Below, piece by piece: positions 1 to 9,562 of a stretch of 64,000 bases of DNA. Where the stretch lies: contig JAIDTT010000082.1 of the NCBI GenBank assembly GCA_029060545.1, positions 1 to 64,000 on the forward strand. The letters are read 5' to 3'. How positions within the stretch are numbered: position 1 is the first letter of the stretch; each line of letters starts with the position of its first letter. The notes beneath the pieces were generated by a model. The model was not told the DNA's origin. It did no database searches and worked only from the letters and a program-made list of their open reading frames with translations. The DNA comes from Paramuribaculum sp. GTDB taxonomy: Bacteria; Bacteroidota; Bacteroidia; Bacteroidales; Muribaculaceae. Made by a program: the position numbers and the translations under genes.

Positions 1-276
1 CACCTGCGCATCGACCGCAGCATGCCCATGCACGTACTCGGCGGCTCCACCAACATGTGCCGCATGATGCACCTTATCGAGAACCTCACCCCTCCCGAGC
101 CACCGCCCCCGCGGCCGATCAACCATCCGCCGGATCCCGACCGCGACTACGCGGATCCCTACCTCGATCCCTACCCCGACAGCCCGATGATGCTCATCCT
201 GATCAGAGACCACGAAGATCAGATCCTCGATCCCAAGATCATCACCGACACCCGCCACAAGCGACGACGACCATAG
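1..276 (+). CDS. C-terminal end of an unrecognised protein (5' truncated by the window)
   Basis: The frame is open from base 1 and ends at a TAG. The upstream residues HLRIDRS run straight into the listed Met, so the gene most likely starts outside the window. The visible 91 residues begin with a Met-rich segment (SMPMHVLGGSTNMCRMMHL). They become a proline- and aspartate-rich, disordered-looking tail with DPY-type repeats (DPYLDPYPD) and a basic end (KRRRP). I do not recognise the family. A second overlapping frame is also open here, so the reading frame is not certain. Confidence 0.4.
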   Translation, partial: HLRIDRSMPMHVLGGSTNMCRMMHLIENLTPPEPPPPRPINHPPDPDRDYADPYLDPYPDSPMMLILIRDHEDQILDPKIITDTRHKRRRP

Positions 277-366
277 CGGTATCGTGCTCCGCCCCTCAAC
301 CCTCGGATTGAGTTTGCTCCACAAAGACTAACGCAACGACAAAGGAATTACAGCGTTAGCCCGGAG

Positions 367-399
367 CGGAGGCTACAGCGCCCCAGGCGCCTGCCTCCG
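367..399. terminator. GC-rich hairpin downstream of the truncated gene
   Basis: CGGAGGC pairs with GCCTCCG, and inside it GCGCC pairs with GGCGC, giving a compact two-part stem. No strong T-run follows. It may be a weak terminator for the left-edge gene or part of the repeat that follows. It opens a 331-base gap without genes (277-607), which otherwise holds the heptamer array and dispersed repeat copy A. Confidence 0.4.
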
Positions 400-415
400 T
401 CAAAATCAATCAATT

Positions 416-442
416 GTGCATCGTGCATCGTGCATCGTGCAT
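416..442. repeat. Tandem heptamer GTGCATC, almost four copies
   Basis: GTGCATC is repeated head to tail three times, followed by a partial fourth GTGCAT. It lies directly before dispersed repeat copy A and outside any supported gene. Such a short perfect array could vary in copy number by slippage. Confidence 0.8.
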
Positions 443-484
443 TATCCGAGCTTCTTCGCACGAAAAGCGTACATTGACATTTTT

Positions 485-600
485 ACCATAAATTTTCCCC
501 GGATCCCGACAACCTCGCAGGGACATCGCTTCGCGATGTGGCAGATTACCAGCAAATTGTAGGGATGCACCCCGGTGCATCCTCCTTTTCAGCACCCTGC
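485..600. repeat. Dispersed hairpin repeat, copy A
   Basis: This segment is clearly similar to 46981-47095 (copy B). Both carry the palindrome ACATCGC-TTC-GCGATGT (here 523-539), then GCAGATT, then TTGTAGGGATG and a second hairpin (GGATGCACC-CC-GGTGCATCC, 563-582), and both end in TCCTCCTTTTC. The second hairpin differs between copies by a paired change (C-G here, T-A in copy B), so pairing is preserved. It lies just beyond the 3' end of the minus-strand methyltransferase gene. Short ORFs called in both copies are by-products of the repeat. Confidence 0.75.
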
Positions 601-607
601 ACCGCGA

Positions 608-2053
608 TTACTCATCGCGCTTGCGGCGGGGTCGTATGAAAGGCCCCTCGGATTTAGGAAGCTGCGGCTCGCGGTTTTTCAGAATTTTCTTGAGAGCGAA
701 CTCACTGCGACGCCATGCCACGGGATTAGCTTCGGGATTATCGGCCGCCCGCTCTGCGCGTTCCATTCTATTGGATCGATCAAAGCGGTCGGACTTATTG
801 AACCGACCCGACTTGTCGAACCGGTCTGACCGGTCTGACTTATTCTGTCGACGACGAGGAGCTGCCTCACCACGATGAATGGAGTGGCCACCTGCGCTGC
901 GGAAGCTCTTGTAGTCACCTTCGAAAATCTCATACTCACGCAGTTCGCATTCGAGAGCGCCGTTGTAGATAGGCATTTTGAGCGAGGGACTGAGGCCGAT
1001 GCGGCGGAAATATTCCTCGCGATAGCCGATGATCCACGCGTGATAGCCCTTGAATACGTGCTTTAGCTTGGAGCCGATCATTGAATAGAGACCGTCCATA
1101 TCTTCAGCGGAGATGCGCTCGCCGTAAGGGGGATTGGTGATAAGTACACCGCCCTCGGGAGCTTCATTCCATTGCGAGAGAGCTTTGGTCTGAATGTCGA
1201 TGTAGCGGCCTACACCGGCGCTCTTGATATTTTCGGTGGCGATGCTCACAGCTTTGGGCGAGATGTCGGCACCATAGATTTTATAAGCGGGTGTACGCTC
1301 GGCGGAGTCGTCGTTGTAGATAGAGTCGAAGAGGTCGGCATCGAAGTCCGCCCACGATTCAAACGCGAAGCGACGGCGATATACGCCCGGGTTGATACCG
1401 GCCGCGATCATAGCCGCTTCTATGAGGAAAGTACCGGAGCCGCACATCGGATCTACGAAGGGGCAGTCGCCACGCCATCCGCTCTTCAGGATGATACCCG
1501 CGGCAAGCACCTCATTGATTGGAGCTTCGGTCTGTGCCACACGGTAGCCGCGCTTGTGAAGGCTCTCGCCTGATGAATCGAGTGATACGGTGACGCGTGT
1601 ACCGGCGATATGTACATTGATCATCACGTCGGCATCCTGCAGGCGCACCTTCGGGCGCGATTCAGGGCCGAACTTATCGCGGAAATAGTCAACGATTGCA
1701 TCCTTGACGCGGTAGGTGACATAGCGCGAGTGGGTAAATTCGTCGGAATTGCTTACGGTGTCGATGGCAAACGTCTTGTCGAGCGACAGCAGCGATGACC
1801 AGGGATACCCCTTGAGCTTATCATAGAGATCATCGGGGTCGGTAGCCTCGAACTTGTAGATGGGCTTGAGCACACGCAAGGCTGTGCGCAGACACATATT
1901 GGCCTTGTAGAGCATCGCTTTGTCGCCTTCAAACGCCACCATGCGCCGTCCGGGTTGCACATTCACGGCTCCAAGATTGCGGAGCTCTTCTGCCAGTACG
2001 TCCTCTAATCCTTGAAACGTCTTGGCCACCATTTCAAACTGCTGCGTTTCCAT
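608..2053 (-). CDS. THUMP-domain class I SAM-dependent RNA methyltransferase (RlmL N-half-like)
   Basis: Predicted N2-guanine-type rRNA methyltransferase of the cytoplasm. The N-terminal 150 residues fit a ferredoxin-like plus THUMP RNA-binding module. The catalytic half has the SAM-binding motif DPMCGSGT near residue 201 and the target-base motif NPPYGER near 307. It corresponds to the first half of E. coli RlmL and lacks an RlmK half, as is usual in Bacteroidota. From about residue 380 an arginine-, serine- and aspartate-rich tail with SDRFDKS-type repeats follows, probably an RNA-binding extension. I place the start at METQQFEM (2053) rather than 2173, because a strong promoter sits between the two and the extra 40 residues look non-coding. 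The exact target base cannot be read from sequence. Confidence 0.9.
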   Translation of the reverse strand: METQQFEMVAKTFQGLEDVLAEELRNLGAVNVQPGRRMVAFEGDKAMLYKANMCLRTALRVLKPIYKFEATDPDDLYDKLKGYPWSSLLSLDKTFAIDTVSNSDEFTHSRYVTYRVKDAIVDYFRDKFGPESRPKVRLQDADVMINVHIAGTRVTVSLDSSGESLHKRGYRVAQTEAPINEVLAAGIILKSGWRGDCPFVDPMCGSGTFLIEAAMIAAGINPGVYRRRFAFESWADFDADLFDSIYNDDSAERTPAYKIYGADISPKAVSIATENIKSAGVGRYIDIQTKALSQWNEAPEGGVLITNPPYGERISAEDMDGLYSMIGSKLKHVFKGYHAWIIGYREEYFRRIGLSPSLKMPIYNGALECELREYEIFEGDYKSFRSAGGHSIHRGEAAPRRRQNKSDRSDRFDKSGRFNKSDRFDRSNRMERAERAADNPEANPVAWRRSEFALKKILKNREPQLPKSEGPFIRPRRKRDE

Positions 2054-2071
2054 TGTTCGTAAGTTTGGGTA

Positions 2072-2103
2072 CAAAGTTACGCCATACACCCCAATTACAC
2101 AAA
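2072..2103 (-). promoter_or_regulatory. Bacteroidota-type promoter for the methyltransferase gene
   Basis: On the minus strand TAACTTTG (2072-2079) is a perfect -7 box. TTTG (2100-2103) lies exactly 20 bases upstream, matching the TTTG/N19-21/TAnnTTTG consensus. The expected start site falls about a dozen bases before the ATG at 2053, which decides the start codon. Confidence 0.8.
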
Positions 2104-2132
2104 TTAATCCAATGTTTTGGGGAATTGCGTGG

Positions 2133-2921
2133 ATGTTTGTAAATTTACGCTTAATTTTCAAAAAATTGGACACGAATCCCCTACATATACGTACCGCAAT
2201 CTATTCGCTCACAATTGGTTGGATTGCCATATCATCAGCTTGCAACGATATCGACGGACGTCTGTCGCTGTCCGAAGCCGATCTGTCGGCTCTGCTGGCC
2301 GACAGCGTATCGATGTACGATGCCGACCCTAAAGCCGAGATGCCCGACCCTACCGCGGCACTCCCCACACTCTGGCGCGGCAACTATCTGAAGGATTTCA
2401 ACGACAGCAACTATGTGCATTGGGCCGACGCGGAGCGTATAGGCATACAGCCGCTCACGGATACCCGATCGCATCTCTTCACCTCGCGGCCTCTGGTGCG
2501 AATAACCTCCTGCGAGGACTTCTACCTCGAGAACCTGACGCACTCCGAGCCCTATCTGGTGCCGGAAGCCGCGCAGCTGCTCCACGACATAGGCAGCCGC
2601 TTCAATGCCATATTGGCAGCCAACGGCGGTGCCCGATACCGCATCAAGGTGACGAGTGTGCTACGCACCCCCGAGAGCATCCGCAAGCTGCGGCGGACCA
2701 ATCGCAACGCCGTAGACTCATCGGTGCATCAGCTCGGCACCACCTTCGATATCAGCCACTCGCGCTTCATACCAGACTCGCCGCAACCGGCCTACTCGTC
2801 GGAAGATCTGAAGCAAGCGCTCGCATCGGTGCTCGACCAGCTGCGCGCCGAAGGCCGTTGCTACGTCAAGCATGAGCGCAAGCAGCCATGCTTCCATATC
2901 TCCGCACGCCCCGTAAGATAA
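2133..2921 (+). CDS. DUF5715 family, peptidase M15-like probable lipoprotein
   Basis: The core carries SVHQLGTTFDIS followed by a C-terminal FHIS, the HxxGxxxD...H zinc-ligand pattern of D,D-/L,D-carboxypeptidases of the M15/VanY fold. It also has DUF5715-type segments such as SVLRTPESIRKLRR. A role in cell-wall peptide trimming in the periplasm is inferred. The N-terminus has a hydrophobic stretch ending in ISSAC, a plausible lipobox, so the mature protein is probably lipid-anchored. The start is uncertain: ATG at 2112 or 2133, or TTG at 2166 which gives the most typical signal peptide; the track start at 2022 overlaps the divergent gene. It is followed after 13 bases by the AsmA-like gene. 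Confidence 0.8.
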   Translation: MFVNLRLIFKKLDTNPLHIRTAIYSLTIGWIAISSACNDIDGRLSLSEADLSALLADSVSMYDADPKAEMPDPTAALPTLWRGNYLKDFNDSNYVHWADAERIGIQPLTDTRSHLFTSRPLVRITSCEDFYLENLTHSEPYLVPEAAQLLHDIGSRFNAILAANGGARYRIKVTSVLRTPESIRKLRRTNRNAVDSSVHQLGTTFDISHSRFIPDSPQPAYSSEDLKQALASVLDQLRAEGRCYVKHERKQPCFHISARPVR

Positions 2922-2934
2922 TCACTCCACCACC

Positions 2935-5900
2935 ATGAGCGACGATACCACATCCTCCATCCGTATACGCCACACTCCGCTGTGGGCCAAGATAGTGACG
3001 TGGATACTCGGCATCGTGTTCACCCTCAGCCTCACACTGATCATCTCTGTATCGGCCGCACTGTGGTGGCTCTCGCCCGAGCGGCTCACACCGCTTGTCA
3101 ACGGCTTTCTGAGTTCCTATCTCTACGCTGATGTCAATACCGGAAGAGTGGAGCTCACGTTCTGGTCCACATTCCCCCACGTAGAGCTGCGGGTCGATTC
3201 GCTCGATGTGGTGAGCCGCCGCTTCTGCGACCTGTCACCCGAACTGCGCGCATCGCTGCCGGCCGATGCCGACTCGCTCGTGAGTGTCGAGCGCTTCAGC
3301 GGAGGCATCCATCTGCTCAAGCTGATGAGAGGCGAGATTGATCTCTACGACATAGAGCTGGCCAATCCGAAGGCGAATCTCGTAGTCGCTCCCGACTCCA
3401 CCGCCAACTTCGACATACTTCCGCCATCCAAGCCATCGGAGAAGCCCACGGTGATACCGAAAGTCAACATCAACCGCTTCGCGCTGCTCGGCAGCTTCCC
3501 GATACGCTACCGCGTCATAGCCGACTCGATAGATCTGCAGCTGCGGATGAATGCCACCGAGCTGAGCGGCACCGACGCTCCGCAATACACCCTCACCCTT
3601 GCGGGCGGCGCCACACCTAAACTGCCGGGCTACACGATACCGCACATACCCTTCTCGATCAACGGCAATATTGGCTGGGATCAGGCTAAGCCGGATGTGG
3701 TGAAACTATCGGGAATGGAATTCTCCATCCTCGGCAACAAGATGCTCTTCAACGCCCTGCTGTCGATGGCCGATCCGCTCACACTCCACGAATTCGACAT
3801 ATCCATACCGCAGATACGTCCCGGCAAGATGTTGCGCCTCTTCGCACCCGACAATGCGGAGTTCGCGCGGCTCGACACCGACCTGACCGTCGATCTGCAG
3901 GCACGCCTCCTGAAGCCCTACTCCCCCGCCGTGTCGGAGCTCCCGCGCATGGAAGTGAATGTGGGGCTCAACGCTTCGAAGGTGAAGTATGATAAACTCG
4001 ACCTTACAGCTCTGAATGCCGACGTCAGCGCTATAATCGACGACGCCGACCTCGACCGCTCTACGGTGGATATCCGCCGGCTGCGTGTGGCCGGCCGTGC
4101 TATAGACTTCACCGTATCGGGCACACTGCGCTCGCTGCTGTCAGATCCGTTGGTCGACGGCCGCTTCAAAGGAGCCGTGGCTCTGGACCGGCTGCCGAAG
4201 GTGCTTACCGACAAGCTCCCGTGCCGGGTAGCCGGCACACTCACCGGCGAAGCCTCCTTCGGGCTGCGCAAGAGTATGCTCACACCCAAGCAGATCCACC
4301 GCATAAGGCTCGACGGCAACCTGCAGCTCGACAATCTCCACGTGGATGCCTCCGGCCCCCATGGAGAGGCGGAAGCATACGTGAGCCATGCGCGCTTCGA
4401 TCTGGGCACCGACTCGCGCCGCGAGATCGGCAACCACTTGATCGACTCTCTGCTCACGGCATCCCTATCCATCGACTCGATATCCGTCAGAGGTCCCGGA
4501 CTGCTGGCTGCCGCACGCGGCCTGAAGGCCAACCTCGGCGCGCGCAATGTAGCTTCCTCGTCCGACACATCGTTGATCAATCCCTTCGGCGGCTCGATAG
4601 CCGTGGATCGGTTCACTTTGAGCGCCGACAGTGCCAATACCCGGGTGCTGCTTCGCGATGTGAAAGCGAGCGGAGCCCTGATGCGCTACAACAGCGAGGC
4701 ACGCGCGCCGCGAGTGGAAATGCGCCTCCACACCGGGCGTCTGGCTGTAGGCTCACGTTCAGTGCGCACTACGATCAACGATGCCGATGTTTCACTATCG
4801 TTTCATCCCCGCTCCAGGAAGCAGCTGCCCCCGGCCGTGCAAAGCCGCTACGACTCGCTGGCTTCCCTATACCCGCATCTGTCTACCGACTCCCTACGCG
4901 CTATGGCGCGACGCGACCTGCGACGCGACCGCGAACGGGCCACAAATCCCAACGACCGCGAGAATATCGACTTCAATATCGACAACTCACTGGCATCGTG
5001 GCTCCGTCTGTGGCAGCTCTCGGGTAGCATAAAGGCCAACAAGGCCAGGCTCTACACGCCTCACTTCCCGATACGCAACCGAGTGTCGGGTCTCGACCTT
5101 GACTTCTCTACCGACTCTATATTTATCCGCAACACCAAAGTGGAAAGCGGACACAGCGACTTCCTGATCAACGGCTCCATACGTAATATCACGCGCGCAC
5201 TCACATCGCGCAGGCGCCACGCACCGCTGGATATAAATCTCGACGTGAAGTCGGACACTATCGACATCAACGAATTTTCGGCTACGCTGATACGTGGCAA
5301 TGCCTACACGCATTCGCCCGAAGGACATCACTCAGCATTGGTGCGGCTGATAGACGAAGAGATGGAGATAGCCGAGGACTACGTCGACATATCAGTGGAG
5401 GATCCTCCTACGCGCGCCATCCTCGTACCTTCCAACATCAACGCCAATCTGCGCGTACGCGCCGGCAATATACTCTACACCGACCTGCTGCTCCATAACT
5501 TCGACGGCCATGTGGGCATATTCGACGGAGCGGTGGATCTCGACCGATTCCACGCCGACACTGATATCGGCTCTGTGGAACTCACGGCGCTCTACTCTGC
5601 TCCTACCCGCAATCAGTTGCAGTTTGCCGCCGGTCTGAAGATTCACAGGCTCCAGTTGCATCAGGTACTGAAGATGCTTCCGAGCATCGACTCCCTGATG
5701 CCGATGCTGAGTAGCGTCAGCGGTGTGGTGGATGCGTCGGTGGCAGTGACCACGGAGTTGGATTCGACTATGAATATCAACCTGCCCACGATGGATGTGG
5801 CTGTGAACCTCCGGGGCGATTCGCTTGTACTGCTCGACTCGGAGACCTTCCGCACGGTAGCCAAGTGGCTGCTGTTCAAAAACAAGAAGGACAATATGAT

Positions 5901-6447
5901 CGACCACATGGACGTGCAGATCATGGTACACGACGGCGCCGTGAATCTCTATCCGATGATATTCGCGATGGACCGCTACCGGATAGGCGTGGCGGGACAC
6001 AATGATCTGGCGCTCAACCTCGACTACCACGTGGCGGTGCTGAAGTCACCGCTCCCGTTCCGATTCGGTGTCAACATCAAGGGTACGCCCGAGAAGCTGA
6101 AGATAAGTCTCGGCAAAGCGCGAATCAACGAGAAGGAGGTAGCTGAGCAGAAACCCTTTGCCGACACGATCCGCGTAAATCTGCTCACGGAGATGCACCG
6201 CCTCTTCGCGCGCGGTGTGCGCGCTTCAGGCATCACCGGCCTCCGCAATTCGATACGCCAAGGCTCGGGGCTGCCCGCCTCGGTGCCCGACGGCACGGAT
6301 TCGTCGCAAGCGCCCGTAGAATCGATGCTCGAACTTATCAGGCAAGGTCTTATCGACTTAGAGCCTCGTGGCATGATAGCTCCCGAGCTACAGGAAAAAC
6401 TCAAAAAGGCCGGAAAGGCGGCCGCACATTTAGCACACAAGCGATGA
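2935..6447 (+). CDS. AsmA-like inner-membrane-anchored protein
   Basis: A protein of 1170 residues with one N-terminal membrane segment (about residues 18-42, WILGIVFTLSLTLIISV) and a very long, beta-rich periplasmic body. The body has AsmA-family sequence (GEIDLYDIELANPKANLVV) and an AsmA_2-like C-terminal part around residues 850-1060. Large AsmA/TamB/YhdP relatives are thought to form lipid-conducting bridges between inner and outer membrane in Gram-negatives; that role is inferred here from family and size. The C-terminus is amphipathic and Lys/Ala-rich. The ATG overlaps nothing upstream, and the stop overlaps the next start by four bases, so the two genes are probably translated together. 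Confidence 0.85.
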   Translation: MSDDTTSSIRIRHTPLWAKIVTWILGIVFTLSLTLIISVSAALWWLSPERLTPLVNGFLSSYLYADVNTGRVELTFWSTFPHVELRVDSLDVVSRRFCDLSPELRASLPADADSLVSVERFSGGIHLLKLMRGEIDLYDIELANPKANLVVAPDSTANFDILPPSKPSEKPTVIPKVNINRFALLGSFPIRYRVIADSIDLQLRMNATELSGTDAPQYTLTLAGGATPKLPGYTIPHIPFSINGNIGWDQAKPDVVKLSGMEFSILGNKMLFNALLSMADPLTLHEFDISIPQIRPGKMLRLFAPDNAEFARLDTDLTVDLQARLLKPYSPAVSELPRMEVNVGLNASKVKYDKLDLTALNADVSAIIDDADLDRSTVDIRRLRVAGRAIDFTVSGTLRSLLSDPLVDGRFKGAVALDRLPKVLTDKLPCRVAGTLTGEASFGLRKSMLTPKQIHRIRLDGNLQLDNLHVDASGPHGEAEAYVSHARFDLGTDSRREIGNHLIDSLLTASLSIDSISVRGPGLLAAARGLKANLGARNVASSSDTSLINPFGGSIAVDRFTLSADSANTRVLLRDVKASGALMRYNSEARAPRVEMRLHTGRLAVGSRSVRTTINDADVSLSFHPRSRKQLPPAVQSRYDSLASLYPHLSTDSLRAMARRDLRRDRERATNPNDRENIDFNIDNSLASWLRLWQLSGSIKANKARLYTPHFPIRNRVSGLDLDFSTDSIFIRNTKVESGHSDFLINGSIRNITRALTSRRRHAPLDINLDVKSDTIDINEFSATLIRGNAYTHSPEGHHSALVRLIDEEMEIAEDYVDISVEDPPTRAILVPSNINANLRVRAGNILYTDLLLHNFDGHVGIFDGAVDLDRFHADTDIGSVELTALYSAPTRNQLQFAAGLKIHRLQLHQVLKMLPSIDSLMPMLSSVSGVVDASVAVTTELDSTMNINLPTMDVAVNLRGDSLVLLDSETFRTVAKWLLFKNKKDNMIDHMDVQIMVHDGAVNLYPMIFAMDRYRIGVAGHNDLALNLDYHVAVLKSPLPFRFGVNIKGTPEKLKISLGKARINEKEVAEQKPFADTIRVNLLTEMHRLFARGVRASGITGLRNSIRQGSGLPASVPDGTDSSQAPVESMLELIRQGLIDLEPRGMIAPELQEKLKKAGKAAAHLAHKR

Positions 6448-7196
6448 ATTTCACTAAAGCTATACAAGACTACCTCACAAGCAACAATCTTATACGGTTT
6501 ACCCCGCGCGCGGCGCTGATCGATATGGACGGCACGCTCTACGACTCGATGCCCGGACACGCACGCGCGTGGCAGCAGATGATGGCGGAGATCGGCGTGG
6601 CGATAGACTACGACGAGATGTTTCTGCACGAAGGACGCACCGGCGCCGCCACGATAGATCTGCTGATGCGCCGCGCTTTCGGACGCCCGGCCTCTGATGA
6701 GGAGATGCGCGATCTCTACCGCCGCAAGACGGAGATATTCGCCGCCATGCCGCCCGTGAGCCCGATGCCGGGAGCTGCCGAGATGCTCAATTTCTTCAGG
6801 ATGGCCGAGATCAAGTGTGTGCTCGTGACCGGATCCGGGCAATCATCGCTCCTCAATCGCCTCGATACCGACTTCCCCGGCATCTTCGACCGGGATATGC
6901 GCGTGACCTCGCGCGATGTAGTCAATGGCAAACCTCACCCGGAGCCATTTATCAGAGCGATGGAGAAGGCCGGTACGAAGTCGTATGAATCAATCGTGGT
7001 GGAAAACGCTCCGCTCGGAGTGGAGGCAGGCCACCGGTCGGGAGCCTTCACGATAGGCGTGACCACCGGGCCGGTACCGGCTGAGGCGCTGCGCGAGGCG
7101 GGAGCCGATGTGGTGTTCGGCTCGATGACGGAGTGTGCCGCCGAGCTGCCGCTGCTCGTCTATGGCTTCATCACCACCATGAACAACTACAACTGA
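6444..7196 (+). CDS. HAD-superfamily hydrolase, beta-phosphoglucomutase-like
   Basis: A soluble phosphatase or phosphomutase of 250 residues. HAD motif I is IDMDGTLYDS (about residue 28), motif II is VTGSGQSS (about 133), the motif III lysine is in GKPHPEPF (about 165), and motif IV is VVENAPLGVEAG, where the usual ED is EN. The cap insertion between motifs I and II is the small helical C1 type of the PGMB/GPH group. The substrate cannot be told from sequence. The ATG overlaps the AsmA stop (ATGA), and its own TGA shares its last base with the aroB start, so the three genes form a coupled unit. Confidence 0.85.
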   Translation: MNFTKAIQDYLTSNNLIRFTPRAALIDMDGTLYDSMPGHARAWQQMMAEIGVAIDYDEMFLHEGRTGAATIDLLMRRAFGRPASDEEMRDLYRRKTEIFAAMPPVSPMPGAAEMLNFFRMAEIKCVLVTGSGQSSLLNRLDTDFPGIFDRDMRVTSRDVVNGKPHPEPFIRAMEKAGTKSYESIVVENAPLGVEAGHRSGAFTIGVTTGPVPAEALREAGADVVFGSMTECAAELPLLVYGFITTMNNYN

Positions 7197-8233
7197 TGCG
7201 GCAGCGAATAATCCATACCTCCGACACTCCCGCCGCGCTGGCCGAGCTGCGCGCGGAGTTGCGCCCCGACAATGTGTTGGCGGTAGCCGACCGCAACACG
7301 GCGCGATATGCCGAAGCCCTCGGGCTGCCGGTGATCGTACTGGAGCCGGGCGACGAGCACAAGACGCTCGATGCCGTGGCCACGCTCTGGGAGGGAATGC
7401 ACGATGCAGGTCTTACACGCCACAGCCTTGTGGTGAATGTAGGGGGAGGCATGGTGACCGATATGGGCGGATTCGCTGCGGCGACATACCGCCGCGGCAT
7501 ACGCTTCATCAACGTACCCACTACGCTTCTCGGTGCCGTGGATGCGGCCTGTGGTGGCAAGACGGGCTTCAACCACTGCGGTGTGAAGAATCACATCGGA
7601 GTGTTCGCTCTGGCAGAGGCGGTGATAGTAAATACCGACTATTTCCGGAGTCTCCCGAAGGAGGAACTGCTTTCGGGCTACGCCGAGATGCTCAAGCACG
7701 CACTGCTGAGCGATAGCGATGAGTTGGCCGCCATTCTGCGCTTCGATCCGCTCGATCCCGATTGGGAATTGCTCCCCGCGCTTGTGGCCGGGAGTATGGC
7801 TACCAAGCAGAGGATAGTGGATGCCGATCCGCTGGAACGAGGGCTGCGCAAGGCTCTCAATCTCGGCCACACGGCAGGCCACGCGCTGGAGTCGCTCGCC
7901 ATCGGTAAGGGTAGGCCGATACCCCACGGATATGCCGTGGCCTACGGGCTTGTGATAGCGCTCGTACTGTCGGTGATGACACTGAAAGCCGATTCCCGAC
8001 TGCTCCATCGCATCGCCTCGCACGTACGTGGGCTGTATGGCGCTCCGGATATCACGTGCGCCGACTACGACCGGCTGACGGCACTTATGCTCGACGACAA
8101 GAAAAACCGCCACGACGGCCTGATACGCTTCACGTTACTTGCCGAAACAGGCAAGCCGCATACCGATTGCCCCACAGAGCCTGCCACAGTGGCGGCAGCC
8201 CTTGACATAGCCCGTGATTTATTTGGGATATAG
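7196..8233 (+). CDS. aroB: 3-dehydroquinate synthase
   Basis: Second step of the shikimate pathway: converts DAHP to 3-dehydroquinate using NAD and a divalent metal. Family blocks include GGGMVTDMGGF, the RRGIRFINVPTTLL segment and GGKTGFN. Metal-site histidines appear in NLGHTAGHALE and in the later PHGYAVAYG segment. About 345 residues, the normal length for a stand-alone AroB. I chose the ATG at 7196, which overlaps the HAD gene's TGA by one base, over the upstream track start that lies inside the HAD gene. Cytoplasmic. Confidence 0.95.
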   Translation: MRQRIIHTSDTPAALAELRAELRPDNVLAVADRNTARYAEALGLPVIVLEPGDEHKTLDAVATLWEGMHDAGLTRHSLVVNVGGGMVTDMGGFAAATYRRGIRFINVPTTLLGAVDAACGGKTGFNHCGVKNHIGVFALAEAVIVNTDYFRSLPKEELLSGYAEMLKHALLSDSDELAAILRFDPLDPDWELLPALVAGSMATKQRIVDADPLERGLRKALNLGHTAGHALESLAIGKGRPIPHGYAVAYGLVIALVLSVMTLKADSRLLHRIASHVRGLYGAPDITCADYDRLTALMLDDKKNRHDGLIRFTLLAETGKPHTDCPTEPATVAAALDIARDLFGI

Positions 8234-8340
8234 ATACAATAAATCGGGCGGGAATGAGTTAATACATTGTAGGACGCGCGCCGGCGCGACACCACTCTCT
8301 TCTCAAACCATAATATCCACATTTACCGACCCACTCCAAT

Positions 8341-9561
8341 ATGAAAATACGCCTACCTTTTTGCCTCGCAGCCGCAGCAATGCTGGCAGTATCGACAGCC
8401 CGCGCCGACAACGGCATCAAGGATGACTTCAACCCCGTACAGACCGGTGTGACTTCGCTCAACATCGCTCCCGACGCGCGCGGCGCCTCGATGGGCGATA
8501 TCGGTGCAGCTACGGATCCCGACGTGAACTCACAATTCTGGAATCCATCGAAATACGCCTTCGCCTACAGCAAGGCCGCTGCCTCGATAAGCTATACTCC
8601 CTGGTTGCGCAAACTCGTCAACGACATCTTCCTGGCCAACGTGGCGGGCTACTATAAGCTCGGCAGCAGCGACAATCAGGCGCTCAGCGCCTCTCTGCGC
8701 TACTTCTCCCTCGGCGAAGTAAGCCAGTACACTCCGGCAGGCGGACCCGACGCGGCTCAGACGCTCAACCCCTACGAAATGGCTGTGGATCTCGGCTACT
8801 CGCGCAAACTGTCGGAAAAATACTCCATGGGCGTAGTATTCCGCTACATCTATTCCGACTTGGGATTCTCCGACTCGTATGCAGGCGACCAGTCGACAGG
8901 TGCATCTGCATTCGCGGCCGACATTTCCGGCTACTACACCACATACCCCATCATCGGGCGTAATGAGTGCCAGTGGTCGCTCGGTTGGGATATCTCTAAC
9001 ATCGGTACGAAGGTGTCGTACAACCACGGCGACAATCCGGCGTTCCTTCCCACTAATCTGCGCCTCGGCACCACCTTCGCCTTCCCGCTGGCCGACTACC
9101 ACACGCTTGCACTGAGCCTCGATCTCAATAAGCTGTTGGTTCCCACACGTCCGCGACTGAAAGACTTCGAAGCCGACGACAAACCGGAGATCGATGCTGA
9201 GCGCGAATTCAACGAAGCTCTGGAGAAATGGGAGAATATGTCGCCCATCACCGGTATCTTCAAATCGTTTACCGACGCTCCCGGCGGTATGAGCGAGGAA
9301 TTCAAGGAAATCAACTGGAGCCTCGGCGCCGAATACAACTACAATCAGCAGTTCTTCTTCCGCGCCGGCTATTACTACGAGAATGCAATGAAGGGCAACC
9401 GCAACTATTTCACCGTGGGCGCCGGCTTCTCGCTCAATGTAGTGCGCATCGACGCCGCCTATATGCTCGCTACCGCACAGACTTCCCCTCTGGATCAGAC
9501 GCTCCGATTCACCCTTACCTTTGATATGGACGGTCTGCGCGACCTCCTCGGCCGCCGTTGA
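8341..9561 (+). CDS. porV: Type IX secretion system outer-membrane protein PorV
   Basis: An outer-membrane beta-barrel of 406 residues with a signal peptide ending at ARA-DN. The mature start ([20 protein letters not shown]) and the following [23 protein letters not shown] block are diagnostic of PorV/LptO. PorV acts as the shuttle that receives cargo with C-terminal sorting domains from the Sov translocon and passes it to the attachment complex. No other T9SS component is in the window, but a candidate cargo is (flavodoxin at 17615). A 107-base gap with no clear consensus promoter precedes it; ispF follows after one base. Confidence 0.92.
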   Translation: MKIRLPFCLAAAAMLAVSTARADNGIKDDFNPVQTGVTSLNIAPDARGASMGDIGAATDPDVNSQFWNPSKYAFAYSKAAASISYTPWLRKLVNDIFLANVAGYYKLGSSDNQALSASLRYFSLGEVSQYTPAGGPDAAQTLNPYEMAVDLGYSRKLSEKYSMGVVFRYIYSDLGFSDSYAGDQSTGASAFAADISGYYTTYPIIGRNECQWSLGWDISNIGTKVSYNHGDNPAFLPTNLRLGTTFAFPLADYHTLALSLDLNKLLVPTRPRLKDFEADDKPEIDAEREFNEALEKWENMSPITGIFKSFTDAPGGMSEEFKEINWSLGAEYNYNQQFFFRAGYYYENAMKGNRNYFTVGAGFSLNVVRIDAAYMLATAQTSPLDQTLRFTLTFDMDGLRDLLGRR

Positions 9562-9562
9562 T

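Noticed and set aside
57-311. Second plus-strand ORF overlapping the left-edge gene
   Set aside because: It starts inside the frame open from base 1 and reads as Arg/Ser/Pro-rich shadow sequence.
410-595. Minus-strand ORF over dispersed repeat copy A (and the similar one at 46978-47172 over copy B)
   Set aside because: Both are readings through the same hairpin repeat; their similarity follows from the repeat, not from a protein family.
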